Shown here one piece after another: positions 63,545-64,000 of a stretch of DNA of 64,000 nt. Location of the stretch: NCBI GenBank assembly GCA_002049455.2, contig KV918900.1:1-64000 (forward strand). Reading direction: 5' to 3'. The stretch is from Porphyra umbilicalis (lineage: Eukaryota; Rhodophyta; Bangiophyceae; Bangiales; Bangiaceae). The translations under genes were made by a program, and so were the position numbers. The first letter of the stretch is position 1. Each line of letters opens with the position of its first letter. The notes under the pieces were generated by a model that was given only the letters and a program-made list of their open reading frames with translations, was not told where the DNA came from and searched no databases.

Positions 63545-64000
63545 GACGGGCCGCACACAGACGTGAATAACGGGAAATAAAGGCGAACGGGCCGCCGGGA
63601 GTACCTCCGACTCTAGCGCACGAGGGGGACGGAAGTTCTCAAGCAGGGCGATTGTTCTTGACGGGATGACGTCGACGGACTACCGTCGTCGTCACGACAC
63701 CAGGCGAGCGGGAGGATCCTCCGTCACCACCAAGTAGGGACGGAAGGGCGTGACGGGGTGCACTCGGTCACAGAAGCACGCGAGCGGCAGGCAGGGAGCA
63801 GGAGGAGCGACACAGTCGCAGAGCAGGAGTAGCGACGATGAGAGGGGAGGGGTGCGGGAGGCAACCGTGGGTGACTTAACACAAAAGAGGGGGCCTTGTG
63901 CTGCACGGACGGCCGGACGACCGGTGATGCACAGGGCGAACGCCGCACAAGGGTGCCCCAGCGCCGAGTCGGATTAACGCGGCACCGCAGCGTTGAAGCG
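63545..64000. other. Region upstream of the accessory ORF
   Basis: No gene is seen. It probably contains the accessory-gene promoter and the right end of the Harbinger-like element, which may lie outside the window. Confidence 0.3.

Noticed and set aside
1-64000. tRNA, rRNA or snRNA genes
   Set aside because: No cloverleaf with A/B boxes or conserved rRNA core was seen by eye. A covariance-model scan would be decisive.

Overview
This is nuclear DNA from a very GC-rich eukaryote. Signs of this are a U2-type intron inside a kinase gene, chromatin and signalling genes with no prokaryotic counterpart, several classes of eukaryotic DNA transposon, and genes on both strands with no operons or Shine-Dalgarno sites. 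The extreme GC, the C/G homopolymers inside genes, the Ala/Gly/Pro-rich tracts and the few introns fit an alga. A bangiophyte red alga (Porphyra/Pyropia-like) is my best guess, but it is an inference and no single gene proves it.

The window alternates between two compartments. Host-gene islands are extremely GC-rich and low in complexity: an Sds3-like corepressor subunit (17-1577, -), a type I-like membrane protein with three Cys-ended repeats (5038-7087, +), a telobox-type Myb protein with an acidic tail (7235-9753, -), a PH-AGC kinase (43.15-45.63 kb, -) followed by a long repetitive probable coding tract (39.75-43.16 kb), and a two-exon UBX protein (47742-49134, -). In most of them the reading frame changes exactly at C/G runs, so their gene models are approximate.

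The other compartment has moderate GC and is made mostly of transposons and their debris. It holds a KDZ/Zisupton-like element with two ORFs (13.2-19.65 kb: a SWIM/Cys-cluster/Ulp1 protein and a D..E transposase protein), a probable transposon accessory protein with an En/Spm Tnp1-like end (33574-36987), a degraded transposase of unclear superfamily (52.8-55.4 kb), a piggyBac-type transposase with two in-frame stops (56080-58479), and a PIF/Harbinger-like element with two convergent ORFs (60.5-63.5 kb). Around them lie a family of palindromic TA-ended MITEs (17.6, 20.6, 24.1, 29.5 and 30.2 kb), a 614-bp-arm inverted repeat (30953-32635), a 174-bp tandem repeat (11.05-11.8 kb), further inverted-repeat elements (2.0, 21.2 and 51.0 kb) and several minisatellites.

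I saw no rRNA, tRNA, CRISPR array or viral gene. The most unusual item is the KDZ-like element: the candidate first acidic residue of its RNase H core is in a different ORF from the other two, and a SUMO-protease-like domain lies between them.
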